A stretch of DNA of 64,000 nucleotides from CAZUAQ01 sp964618455. Its GTDB lineage: Bacteria > Planctomycetota > Phycisphaerae > UBA1845 > PWPN01. The translations under genes and the position numbers were made by a program. Shown one piece after another: positions 17,802-26,665 of the stretch. The notes under the pieces are model-generated. The model was not told where the DNA came from and made no database searches. It saw only the letters and a program-made list of their open reading frames with translations. Location of the stretch: assembly GCA_964618455.1 (NCBI GenBank), contig CAZUAQ010000006.1, positions 62,001 to 126,000 on the forward strand, written 5' to 3'. Within the stretch, counting starts at the first letter, position 1; each line of letters opens with the position of its first letter.

Positions 17802-18140
17802 ATGTTCGGAGGACTGGGCAATATCGCGGGCATGATGAAGCAGGCCAAGGCGCTTCAGGAAAACATGAAGAAGATGCAGGAGGAACTGCTTCAGAAGCGG
17901 TTCGAGGCCGAAGCCGGGGCGGGGATGGTCAAGGCGACTGTCAACGGCAAGGGCGAACTGATGCAGATCAAGATCGATCCGTCGGCCGCGGAGGACGTCG
18001 AACTGCTCGAGGATCTCGTCGTGGCCGCGACGGGCGCAGCGGCCAAGAAGGCGCAGGACGCGATCAAGGAAGAAATGACACAGATGACCGGCGGCATGGA
18101 TCTGCCCGGACTGAGCGACCTGATGGGGCAGGGCACGTAG
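17802..18140 (+). CDS. YbaB/EbfC-family nucleoid-associated protein
   Basis: A 112-residue protein with the family layout: glycine-rich start (MFGGLGNIAGMMKQAK), long amphipathic helix (LQENMKKMQEELLQKRFE), strand pair with the conserved VNGKGEL turn, and IDP...ED..LLEDLVVAATGAA. YbaB/EbfC proteins form dimers with a tweezer shape and bind DNA, and are almost always encoded between dnaX and recR, as here. It begins 87 bp after dnaX and ends one base before the recR GTG start, so translational coupling is likely. Confidence 0.93.
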   Translation: MFGGLGNIAGMMKQAKALQENMKKMQEELLQKRFEAEAGAGMVKATVNGKGELMQIKIDPSAAEDVELLEDLVVAATGAAAKKAQDAIKEEMTQMTGGMDLPGLSDLMGQGT

Positions 18141-18141
18141 C

Positions 18142-18765
18142 GTGGCGGAGGAGCAGAGTTCATCGTCCGGCACACCGGGACCGCTCAAGCGTCTGATGGA
18201 GGAATTGGCGCGATTGCCGGGGATCGGCCCGCGCAGTGCCGAACGTATTGCCTTTCATCTGCTCCGTTCTTCCAAAGAGGACGCGATGCCGCTGGCCCGG
18301 GCCATCCGGGATGTGAAGGAAAACCTCCGGCACTGTCGTACCTGTTTCAACCTGACCGAACGTGACGAGTGCGCGATCTGCAGCGATGCGCGGCGCGATC
18401 AGAGTTTGATCGTGGTCGTTGAACAGCCGAAGGACGTCATGCTGCTGGAGCAGACAGGTTTGATCTCGGGTGTGTACCATGTGTTGATGGGGCACATCGC
18501 GCCGTTGGAGGGCGTGGGGCCGTCGGACCTGACGATCGACGCGTTGGCGGAGCGCGTCCGGAAGGGCGATGTGCGCGAGGTGCTGTTGGCGACGAACCCG
18601 ACGCTCGAGGGGGACGGCACGGCGTTGCATATCCACAGTCTGTTGAAGGCGATGGATGTGAAAGTCTCGCGCCTCGCACGAGGACTGGCCGTCGGATCCC
18701 ATGTGGAATATGCCTCGCGGGCAATGTTGGAGGCCGCCATTACGGGCAGGAACACCATGTCGTGA
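18142..18765 (+). CDS. recR: Recombination mediator protein RecR
   Basis: A 207-residue RecR of normal length. Helix-hairpin-helix near the start (LARLPGIGPRSAERIAFHLL), a C4 zinc finger (CRTC ... CAIC, about residues 64-81), a Toprim domain (LIVVVEQPKDVMLLEQTG ... YHVLMGHIAPLEGVGP) and the C-terminal Walker-B-like ending. With RecO and RecF it loads RecA onto gaps coated with single-strand binding protein. GTG start at 18142, one base after the ybaB stop. The 207-residue length and all four zinc Cys are intact. Confidence 0.95.
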   Translation: MAEEQSSSSGTPGPLKRLMEELARLPGIGPRSAERIAFHLLRSSKEDAMPLARAIRDVKENLRHCRTCFNLTERDECAICSDARRDQSLIVVVEQPKDVMLLEQTGLISGVYHVLMGHIAPLEGVGPSDLTIDALAERVRKGDVREVLLATNPTLEGDGTALHIHSLLKAMDVKVSRLARGLAVGSHVEYASRAMLEAAITGRNTMS

Positions 18766-18904
18766 GCCAGACCCTATCGGCGGTGGAGAATTGGCAGCCG
18801 CTCGGCACAATCGGATAACTTCATCTGACCCTTATTATCGCCCAGAGCTTGTCGACAAAGCATTTAGGGTAGATTTCTCCGATGCATCATACGCAGAAGT
18901 AGGG

Positions 18905-18935
18905 TATAATACATTGAGTTGGCATCGTTTTTGCT
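18905..18935 (+). promoter_or_regulatory. rpoN promoter region: sigma-54-like -24/-12 element with an adjacent TATAAT
   Basis: At 18920-18935 the sequence TGGCATCGTTTTTGCT matches the sigma-54 consensus TGGCACGRNNNTTGCW except at two positions, with GG (18921-18922) and GC (18933-18934) separated by exactly 10 bases. A perfect TATAAT lies just upstream (18905-18910) but with no convincing -35 17 bases before it. Both lie about 100 bp before rpoN and point towards it. I did not recognise an enhancer site. Confidence 0.55.
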
Positions 18936-19033
18936 TGGGCCGAATTGCCGCCAGTTGAGCTCGCGGAAGTCCGGTGATCGGAGTGTCCGATCCGTGGTAA
19001 TTCCCTCGTCTTCTTGAGAGACAGGTTGCGTGA

Positions 19034-20506
19034 ATGTCGCAGTTCCTTTCACAGAACATCTCGCTGGGTTTGCGTCAGGAGCAGCGCCTGACGCCGCAGT
19101 TGATCCAGTCCATGAATATTCTCCAGTTGCCGTTGATGGCGCTGGAGGCCAAGGTCCGAGAAGAGCTGGAGCGGAATCCTGCGCTCGAGGACGAGTTGGA
19201 CCGCACGGACCGTTCCATGGAGTATCCGAACGTTCCGGATCTGCCGGCCAAGGATGCCGCGCATGCGGCGGAGAATCTTCACGAGGCCCAGGGCTTTTCG
19301 CAACTCGAACGTATCTCGCGCGAGTACGACTTCGACGACAGTGACCAGGGCTTCGGGCGATCACGGATGGGTTCGGGTGAGGATCGCGATGCCAAGATGG
19401 ACGCCATGGCCAACACGGCCAGTCGCCCGGAGTCATTGACCGAGTACCTTCTCAATCAATGGTCCTTCCTCGAATTCGATGATCAGACGCGCAAAGCCGG
19501 TGAGGCGATCATCAACTACATCGGCAGCGAAGGGTACCTGCGTACACCTCTCGAGGAGATCGCCGAATCGCACCGCCCACCGTTTACCATGGAGGAGATG
19601 GAGGAGGCGTTGAGCTGGGTGCAGACGCTCGATCCTCCCGGGGTGGGGGCGCGGGATCTCCGAGAGTGTCTGCTGATCCAGTTGGACGTCTGGCCGGGAG
19701 AGAATGAGCTCGAGCGTATTCTCGTGGAACGGCATCTGGAGGATATCCAGAAGAACCGCTATCCGGTCATCTCCAAATCGACGGGGCACTCGATCGAGGA
19801 GATCAAGGAGGCGGTCAAGCATCTCGGCAAGCTGGTGCCGCATCCCGGTTCACTGGTGGGTGAGTCGGAGGCGCCGCGCATTTCCCCCGACGTCATCGTC
19901 GAATACGCCGAGGAAGGCGAAGGCTACACGGTTCGACTGGCGCGCGGAAACAATCCCCGTCTTCGGATTTCCAAGCGATACCGGCAGATGCTCGCCGATC
20001 TCCGCCACGACAAGGATGCGCGGGAGTTCATCCGCAAGAACCTGGAGTCGGCGGGTGCGCTGATCGATGCGATTCAGTACCGTCGGAACCGATTGCTGGA
20101 GGTCGCGCAGGAGGTTGTGGAGCGGCAGAAGGAATTTCTCGACGTCGGACCGGGGGGGTTGAAGGTGCTCCGCATGAGCGAACTGGCGGAGAAACTGGAT
20201 TGCGACCCGTCGACCATCAGCCGGACCGTGGCGGACAAGTACATGCAGACGCCGCGCGGGATTTTTCCGCTGCGCTGTTTCTTCACCGGGGGGACCGAGA
20301 GCAGCGACGGCGAAGTTACGAGCTGGGACAGTGTCAAGGCGCGCGTCAAGGAGATCGTCGACGGGGAGGACAAGAAGAGCCCGCTCAGCGATGAGGTGAT
20401 CGCCGCCAAACTGCAGGCCGAGGGGATCGACGTATCCCGCCGGACGATCGCCAAGTACCGCCAGCAGATGCATATTCCCACCGCACGACAACGCCGCGAG
20501 TATTGA
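19034..20506 (+). CDS. rpoN: RNA polymerase sigma-54 factor
   Basis: A 490-residue RpoN with all regions. The region I activator-interacting helix is LRQEQRLTPQLIQSMNILQLP, followed by LE..VREELERNPALE; region II is acidic. The core-binding domain includes LQTLDPPGVGARDLRECLL. The DNA-binding domain includes the helix-turn-helix (MSELAEKLDCDPSTISRTV, ...RGIFPLRCFFTGG) and ends in the RpoN box SRRTIAKYR, which contacts the -24 element. It directs transcription that needs AAA+ activators, commonly for flagellar, nitrogen or surface genes. No activator gene is in the window. The product of 19034 starts directly with MSQFLSQNISL. Confidence 0.96.
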   Translation: MSQFLSQNISLGLRQEQRLTPQLIQSMNILQLPLMALEAKVREELERNPALEDELDRTDRSMEYPNVPDLPAKDAAHAAENLHEAQGFSQLERISREYDFDDSDQGFGRSRMGSGEDRDAKMDAMANTASRPESLTEYLLNQWSFLEFDDQTRKAGEAIINYIGSEGYLRTPLEEIAESHRPPFTMEEMEEALSWVQTLDPPGVGARDLRECLLIQLDVWPGENELERILVERHLEDIQKNRYPVISKSTGHSIEEIKEAVKHLGKLVPHPGSLVGESEAPRISPDVIVEYAEEGEGYTVRLARGNNPRLRISKRYRQMLADLRHDKDAREFIRKNLESAGALIDAIQYRRNRLLEVAQEVVERQKEFLDVGPGGLKVLRMSELAEKLDCDPSTISRTVADKYMQTPRGIFPLRCFFTGGTESSDGEVTSWDSVKARVKEIVDGEDKKSPLSDEVIAAKLQAEGIDVSRRTIAKYRQQMHIPTARQRREY

Positions 20507-20595
20507 GTTCAGGATCACCTCTCTTGCCTCACCTACACCTGTGCTGCATATCCAATCCTGTATGCATGCGGCGAACAGCCCCGGTGATCGTGTGA

Positions 20596-22623
20596 TTATT
20601 CATCGGTAATCGGTGATTGCGTTTCGGCGGAACCTTCCGCCACCGGTATCGCGATGCGGGCGGTGGTTCCCCCATCCGGATGACTGATGAACGTAAGCGT
20701 GCCGCGATGGGCCTCGACGATGTGGCGGACATAGGCCAGTCCGAGCCCACTTCCGCGGATGCGCTGGACGCGGTCATCCAAGGAGCGAAAGAACGGTTGA
20801 GTGAGCATGTCGCGCTCGGCGTCCTGAATCCCGATACCATGATCACGTACTTCGAACCAGACATGTCTTCGATCGTCCGAGCAAGCAGCGCGGACGATGA
20901 TCGACTTCTGCTCGGCCGCATACTTCACCCCGTTGTCAATGAGATTCGAGAGTGCCTGCAGCAGGGCGGCGCGATCGGCGTGAATGGTGGGGAGCCTTTC
21001 GGAGGCTTCCCAGAATGCGGTGAAGCCCTGGCATTGCAGGTACTCCTCGAAACGTTCGCGCAGCCGGGAGAGGATGTCCGCCGGGTCGCAGGGTTGTGGA
21101 ACGTGAGGCCGGTGGGTCTGACGTGTCGAAGCGAAGTCGAGCAGCGTATCGATCATTCCAGTCAGCCGTTCGCTCTCGCGGGCGATGACGGTGTGGTAGT
21201 GCTCTCGTTTATCAGGATCGGTGACGCGCCCGTCGCGCAATGTTTCACCATACATGCGGATAAGAGCGAGTGGCGTTTTCAATTCATGCGAGACGCCGGC
21301 GATAAACTCGTTCTGCAGTCGTGCCAGTTCGAGATCCCGGCGAATGGAACGCAGGGCAAGCATCAGCGCCGCCACCACGGCGGACATCGTGGCCAGCGTC
21401 AGTACGAGCGAGACAAGACGCTGGATGCGAGTCGAGCGTTTCAGTTGAGTCTGATGGCGGCTCGAGGGGACGAGTGCGAGTTGCGGGGAGGCTTCGGATA
21501 TCGGCACGGACCATTCCGGCGACGCAGCGGGACCGGCCTCGAAGTCGTGTAATTCGAGTGTCTCATGAGGTTGTCGGGCGAACAGCGGACGGATGTAGGG
21601 GGCCAACACGTGCTCGGGTTCGAGGCGGGACCCCAGGATCACGGGTGAACCGCTACCGGTTACAAATCGTGTCCAGACGAGCGGTATCGAAACGTCCGGT
21701 GTGTCGATGATCATGGAGTGCGGGCCGACAGCGTCGGGCGAGTCGGCGCGGGTGAGTGTCGCCTGCAACGGCGCGAGTCGGATGCGCAGGAATTCCAGCG
21801 TTCGTCGATAATCGACGTGTCGGCTGATGTGTTGGTCGAGATCGACTCGGTCGACGGCCATGCGCAACCGGTCGACACGCAGGAGAAAGCGTTCCACGTC
21901 CGCGCGCCCCTGGAAGGGCAGTTCTCCGGAGCGTGCGGCCTGGACAAGGCTGAGGGCGCGTTCGCGTTGAGATTCCGTGCGATCGACCGCTTCGAGCGTG
22001 TCGAGATAGGCCAGCGCGATCTCGAGGCGATTGTGATACGGTGCGGCCTCGTCCAACATGCTCGCGTAAGCGCCGAGCGCTTTGCTCGGATCGCCGAGTC
22101 TCCGGTGGCAGCGTGCGATGGCAAGCCGTGCCTGATGTTGCCAGACGGGCGGCGTGGCGGGTGAAAGGCACCGCTCGTAAAGGGGTATGGCGTCTTTCGG
22201 TCGGCGCTGATTAATCTCCACCTGCCGGGCTTCGAGATACCAGATCGGGGCGGTGTCGAGTGGCGGAAGGGGCTCGGGGTCGGGAGGGACGTCGGGAACC
22301 CATCGAATGCCGGAGGGATCGATGCGAAAGACCGGCGCCATGCCTTCGTGGTGCCTGATGAGTTCTTCCGCCAGCGGCTGGAAATCGCCCGCGGAGGCCA
22401 TGGGTTTGAAGAGATGTTGCCGCAGGCTCTCCCACATGTCGGCTTCAAGATCCTGGGCGAGTTGCTCGGCTTCCCGGCGGAGGGTATCCGACTGTATGCG
22501 GCGGGTGCGCTCGATCTGCTGCCACGCGAGCAGGATGCCGGTCGTGGCGAGGACGACGCAGAGGGTCAATGTGGCGGTGACGATGAACAGCCATCGTCGG
22601 GATGTGTCGCGCCCGGCAGCCAT
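20596..22623 (-). CDS. Sensor histidine kinase with large extracytoplasmic domain
   Basis: 675 residues. The first transmembrane helix is at about 11-33 and the second at about 405-427, enclosing a ~370-residue periplasmic region. That region includes a tetratricopeptide-like stretch (QHQARLAIARCHRRLGDPSKALGAY). The kinase core follows: HisKA H-box VSHELKTPL with phosphoacceptor His446, N-box LSNLIDNGVKYA, and G boxes RDHGIGI and GSGLGLAYV. It should autophosphorylate in response to an envelope signal, but no response regulator is adjacent, so it is an orphan here. It is convergent with rpoN (89 bp between stops), and the next gene upstream is the IOR. Ligand unknown. Confidence 0.92.
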   Translation of the reverse strand: MAAGRDTSRRWLFIVTATLTLCVVLATTGILLAWQQIERTRRIQSDTLRREAEQLAQDLEADMWESLRQHLFKPMASAGDFQPLAEELIRHHEGMAPVFRIDPSGIRWVPDVPPDPEPLPPLDTAPIWYLEARQVEINQRRPKDAIPLYERCLSPATPPVWQHQARLAIARCHRRLGDPSKALGAYASMLDEAAPYHNRLEIALAYLDTLEAVDRTESQRERALSLVQAARSGELPFQGRADVERFLLRVDRLRMAVDRVDLDQHISRHVDYRRTLEFLRIRLAPLQATLTRADSPDAVGPHSMIIDTPDVSIPLVWTRFVTGSGSPVILGSRLEPEHVLAPYIRPLFARQPHETLELHDFEAGPAASPEWSVPISEASPQLALVPSSRHQTQLKRSTRIQRLVSLVLTLATMSAVVAALMLALRSIRRDLELARLQNEFIAGVSHELKTPLALIRMYGETLRDGRVTDPDKREHYHTVIARESERLTGMIDTLLDFASTRQTHRPHVPQPCDPADILSRLRERFEEYLQCQGFTAFWEASERLPTIHADRAALLQALSNLIDNGVKYAAEQKSIIVRAACSDDRRHVWFEVRDHGIGIQDAERDMLTQPFFRSLDDRVQRIRGSGLGLAYVRHIVEAHRGTLTFISHPDGGTTARIAIPVAEGSAETQSPITDE

Positions 22624-22659
22624 GGTCGATCACCCCCGCGTTGCGTCTGCCGTCAGCCG

Positions 22660-25600
22660 TCAGCCGGCCATCTTCACCGCCTTGGGCTGACGGCTCTTGC
22701 GGACATCGGCCAGCATCTGGTCCGCGCGGGCCCGGGCGTCGTCCATCTTCGGCCAGCGAATCTCGGCGTAGCCGGTCACGTTCTCGGGGCAACGCAGAAT
22801 CTCGAGATACTGAGCGTAGCCGGCGCGATCGTTGAAGGCGAAGTCATCCACGATGTCCTCGTACCACTTGAGGAAAGTGCGATCCTCGCGATGGTACCAC
22901 GGCAGAACGTTTCGCATCCAGCGCATCCGCTTGAGCATGAAGAGCGTCCAGTGCGGTACGCGGATGTCGATCTGCTTGCCGAAGAATCGCGGGTGGAAGA
23001 CGCGCTTGTAACGGATGCGGTCACCGTTGGAGGGGTTGACGTTGTAGCGCTGCCGGTCGCGCCGGAGTTTCTCGTAGCTGGTGAGCAGGTGGGCGACGTA
23101 GAATTCATCCTTGACCAGCATCAGCTTGGCCAGGTTCCACACCACCGCCTTGGTGGCCTGGAAGCCGTATTCCTCATGATCGGTCAGGAAGACGCGGCGC
23201 ACACGTTGGATATACTTCCGGGCCGGTCGCAGCCCACCCCATTGAATGAGGTCGTAAACGCGCACGGCGATGTCACACATGGTCTGGCGGTCCAGTTCGC
23301 GGCAGGCGCGAAGCGTGGTGTAGACCATGTGCTTGTAGGCCCGGGCCAGTTGCGTGTCGGGAAGGCGCCGCTTGCCGGTCGCACCGGGAGTCTCGTTGCG
23401 CAGTGCCTTGCGTGTGCCCATGCGCCCCATGTTGAGATAGGCGGCCTTGTCGCGGACCGTCCGGGCGAGGGACACACGGGAGGTCGTGATGCCGAAGAGC
23501 TCGGGATGGCTGACGACCTTGCGCCCGAGATCGAAGGCTCGCATGTTGCGTTCGAAGTCGGCGCGGATGGTCTGCTTGATGCCTTCCTTGATGGCGGAAA
23601 GCGAGACAGGGAGATGTCCCGATTGGTATGCCAGGCCGAGCATCGTGATGTTGGCGTAAAGCTTCGTGCCGAAGACACGTTCGCAGAGTGAAGAGATTTT
23701 CGCGCCGATGTAGCGGTCGGCGCGGGTCTGCTGCTTGAGCGCGTCTTCGAGTTGTGTGAGTCGGTAGTCGTCCTTGCCGATGAGCGCGCGAATCGTCGGC
23801 GTGCGATCGGTGTTGACGATGGCGATGGTTCGGTCAGGCGACGCCACGCGGAAGGGCGACTTGGAATCGATGGCCCGCACGGCTTCGAGCGGATCGAGTC
23901 CGAGCAGCAGGTCGGCCTTGCCGTAGGCCAGCGTCATGCTCGGTGAAGGCTCATCCCGCGTGAACACAAGCTGGGAGAAGACCGCGCCGTTTCGGATGGC
24001 GAGCCCCTTCTTGTCGCTGAACTGCACGTGGTAGCCGTCGCAGCGTCCGGCGAAGACGAGAATGCTGGTGGTGGTCCCGATTCCCATTCCGCCGACACCC
24101 GCGATCCAGGCCCGCCAGTTCTCCGTCGGCGCGGTGACGATGGGATCGGGGATGTCGCCGATCTGAATCTGCATATCGCGTGCGCGGGGAGCTCGCTTGC
24201 GCTTGATGATGACCTGCTCAAACGAGGGGCAGGCATCGATTCGCGCACACGCCCCATCGTTCACGCACCAGGAGAGATCGGTCTGGATCTTCGGGCCATA
24301 ATCGGTGTCGGCGATGGTCAGGCCGGGGCAGCCGGTGGACGTGGTGCACTCCAGGCAGAACTCGCAGACTTCGGGCGTGACGTTCATGTGTACCTTGCGC
24401 CGCAGGTAGCCTTTTTCCCTGGTCTCCTTGCGTTCCTCGCGTGTCTTGCGGCGATAGTACGTGATGCCGCATTCCTTGTCGGCAATGATGACCTTGATGC
24501 CGTCGGCAAGGATGGTCTGCTCGAGGATCTGGCGATAGTCCGAGCGCTGCTCGGGATCGATGCGAACAATGGGCACATTGCCACCGGTGATGGCGCGGAC
24601 AACGTCCTCGATCTCCTGCGCGGGGATGGAGCGATCAAGCAGATCGGTATCGAGCGCGGGCAGCGGCTGATGGCCGGTCATCGCGGTCGTGCCGTTGGCG
24701 AGAATGATGTACGTGATATCCTGCCGGCCCGAGACGGAGTTGCTGATGGCGGTCGATCCCGAGTGGAAAAAGGTGGAGTCGCCCATGAAGACGACCTGCT
24801 TGTTGCGGATGAAGGGATCGATGCCGCTTCCGGTTCCGCCACCAAGACCCATGCCGGAATAGTTGTGCATCAAGGAACTGTTGGGCTCGAACATGAGCAT
24901 GGTGTAACAGCCGGTGTCGCCGTGGAATACCAGATCGATCGGATCCTGCCGGTAATGCTTGCGCATGTACGCCGGGTCGGCAAACTTCTGCTTGATGTCG
25001 AGCAGCACGTTGGAGGAGTCGCGATGCGGACACCCGGGGCAGAAGGTCGGTGTCCGCGCGGGGATATCGGTCTCGACGGAGGAAGTCTGGCCGATGATAT
25101 TCAACTCGATGTCAATGCGCTTGGCGGCGGACTTCGCCTTGGCCGAGTCGATGCTGCGCAGGAATCGCCCGAGGCGGTCGACGACAATCGATGTGTTCAG
25201 ACCCAGGGCCGAAGGGAAGCCGCCGGCATTCTCGGGGAACTGTTTGCCCCAGATCCGGGCCGTGTTCGACGCGCCCGCCTGGCTGTGCCGGATCGCGATC
25301 TCGTTGATCTGCTCTTCGATGAACGAGCGGCGTTCCTCCACGATCAGCAGGTGATCGAAGCGCTCCAGAAGCGGGATGAAGGCCTGCCGATCGAGGGGAT
25401 AGGTCACGCCCAGCTTGAGTACCGGCAGGTGATCGTCCAGTCCGATGTCCTGCAGGGACTGGCGGACGTACTGGTTAGCCATGCCGCTTGTGACGATGAG
25501 CACTTCCGAGTCGCCCGGTACGTCCTCCAGGCGATTCAGCCCGAGTTGTTCCGCCTCCTTGAGTAGCTTGGCATGCCGGTCGGGCATGTCGACTTCGCGC

Positions 25601-26289
25601 ATGCCGGTGCGTGGAGGCAGCAGCACGGTGTTGGCCAGATCCAGGGTGGAGGTGTCCAGGTCGATCGGGTGATTGAAGTTGCTCAACGGATAATGATTGG
25701 GCCGGCACTCGACCGATCCACCGCCCTCGGCCAGCGTCGTAGTGATGATGTAGCCGACGTACACGTTACCCGCGCGGGCAAGCGTGAAGGCGGCGTCCAC
25801 GTAGTCTTTGACTTCCTGGGGCGTGGACGGCTCGATCACGGGGACGAAGAGATGGCGAAGCAGAAAGCGCGAATCGGCGGGGACCTGCGTGGACTCACTC
25901 CACGGGTCGTCACCGACGACGACGACCGCGCCGCCCTCGGGGTGCGAGCCCGCGAGGTTGCCGAGGGCCAGCGCATCACTGGCGACGTGCAGGCCGACGC
26001 TCTTGAAGACCGCCATGGCGCGGAACGGACCCATCTGCGAACCATTCAACGCGGCGACGGAGAGGGCCTCGTTGTTGGCCAGCCGGCCTTCGATGCCGTG
26101 GGATTTGAGGAGTGGAGCCAGATCCCCCAGAACATCGAAGAACGTGGCCACCGGAGAGCCCGGGTAGCCCGTCATCAGGTGAATACCGCCGGTCGTTTCC
26201 AGCGCTCCCTTGACGAGAAGTTCGTTGCCGTTGAAGAGATTCAATCCACTGTCGGCGATAAAGCGTTCTGCGATTTTGCCTTTGCTCAT
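22660..26289 (-). CDS. Indolepyruvate:ferredoxin oxidoreductase, fused alpha-gamma type
   Basis: A 1209-residue single-chain 2-oxoacid:ferredoxin oxidoreductase. The order is pyrimidine-binding domain (GYPGSPVATFFDV and NNEALSVAALNGSQ), a C-terminal transketolase-like domain (about 290-370), and a TPP-binding domain (GDTGCYTMLMF, GLGGGTGSGIDP, MGDSTFFHSG). Next come cysteine-rich ferredoxin segments (CEFCLECTTSTGCPG, then CVNDGACARIDAC), and finally the gamma-type domain (IAGVGGMGIGT, DKKGLAIRNGAVFSQLVF) and a C-terminal DUF6537-like region. It oxidatively decarboxylates aryl pyruvates from aromatic amino acids to acyl-CoA with ferredoxin as acceptor. It is oriented against the S10 peptidase gene, separated by 376 bp. 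Unusual company for a high-affinity oxidase operon, since ferredoxin-linked enzymes are oxygen-sensitive in many species. Confidence 0.92.
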   Translation of the reverse strand: MSKGKIAERFIADSGLNLFNGNELLVKGALETTGGIHLMTGYPGSPVATFFDVLGDLAPLLKSHGIEGRLANNEALSVAALNGSQMGPFRAMAVFKSVGLHVASDALALGNLAGSHPEGGAVVVVGDDPWSESTQVPADSRFLLRHLFVPVIEPSTPQEVKDYVDAAFTLARAGNVYVGYIITTTLAEGGGSVECRPNHYPLSNFNHPIDLDTSTLDLANTVLLPPRTGMREVDMPDRHAKLLKEAEQLGLNRLEDVPGDSEVLIVTSGMANQYVRQSLQDIGLDDHLPVLKLGVTYPLDRQAFIPLLERFDHLLIVEERRSFIEEQINEIAIRHSQAGASNTARIWGKQFPENAGGFPSALGLNTSIVVDRLGRFLRSIDSAKAKSAAKRIDIELNIIGQTSSVETDIPARTPTFCPGCPHRDSSNVLLDIKQKFADPAYMRKHYRQDPIDLVFHGDTGCYTMLMFEPNSSLMHNYSGMGLGGGTGSGIDPFIRNKQVVFMGDSTFFHSGSTAISNSVSGRQDITYIILANGTTAMTGHQPLPALDTDLLDRSIPAQEIEDVVRAITGGNVPIVRIDPEQRSDYRQILEQTILADGIKVIIADKECGITYYRRKTREERKETREKGYLRRKVHMNVTPEVCEFCLECTTSTGCPGLTIADTDYGPKIQTDLSWCVNDGACARIDACPSFEQVIIKRKRAPRARDMQIQIGDIPDPIVTAPTENWRAWIAGVGGMGIGTTTSILVFAGRCDGYHVQFSDKKGLAIRNGAVFSQLVFTRDEPSPSMTLAYGKADLLLGLDPLEAVRAIDSKSPFRVASPDRTIAIVNTDRTPTIRALIGKDDYRLTQLEDALKQQTRADRYIGAKISSLCERVFGTKLYANITMLGLAYQSGHLPVSLSAIKEGIKQTIRADFERNMRAFDLGRKVVSHPELFGITTSRVSLARTVRDKAAYLNMGRMGTRKALRNETPGATGKRRLPDTQLARAYKHMVYTTLRACRELDRQTMCDIAVRVYDLIQWGGLRPARKYIQRVRRVFLTDHEEYGFQATKAVVWNLAKLMLVKDEFYVAHLLTSYEKLRRDRQRYNVNPSNGDRIRYKRVFHPRFFGKQIDIRVPHWTLFMLKRMRWMRNVLPWYHREDRTFLKWYEDIVDDFAFNDRAGYAQYLEILRCPENVTGYAEIRWPKMDDARARADQMLADVRKSRQPKAVKMAG

Positions 26290-26665
26290 GATGTCATGCC
26301 ACCCTGCGAGTGTTTCGAGTCCATCGCGTGTCCCATCGGGACGGCGAGGGCGGACGTTGGGGTTTCGCGCGTCGAAACCGCGGGAATCGGCTTACCGCGC
26401 CCTGGTGAGCCGACTCGATCGGGTAGGTATGGTCGTCTTCGCCGCAATCCGTACGGCGTCGTTGCTCGCGACCGGTGTCCCGTGGCGTCCTGCCACATTG
26501 CTTAACGCTATTCTAGCAAGGATGATCGGCATTACCAGCGGTCGAGCCGGGATTCCGCCAGCCGGGCGGAGCTTGGGTTCATTCCCCGTTGAGGACGACT
26601 ATGATGGGCGTAGAGGCATGCGCGGCGCGTGCCGGCGAGTGATCGTGAATGAGGAAGGACTGTCC
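26290..26665. other. Intergenic region between divergent genes, no gene supported
   Basis: 376 bp between the start of the oxidoreductase (minus) and the peptidase (plus). The open frames crossing it are extensions of neighbouring genes or lack ribosome binding sites. A short dyad (TTGCT ... AGCAA near 26499-26519) and a TAGAAT on the minus strand may belong to the oxidoreductase promoter, but no -35 partner is convincing. I see no RNA gene. Confidence 0.4.

Noticed and set aside
24028..25566. 512-codon plus-strand frame in the indolepyruvate oxidoreductase
   Set aside because: Complement of the TPP and ferredoxin domains with no ribosome binding site.
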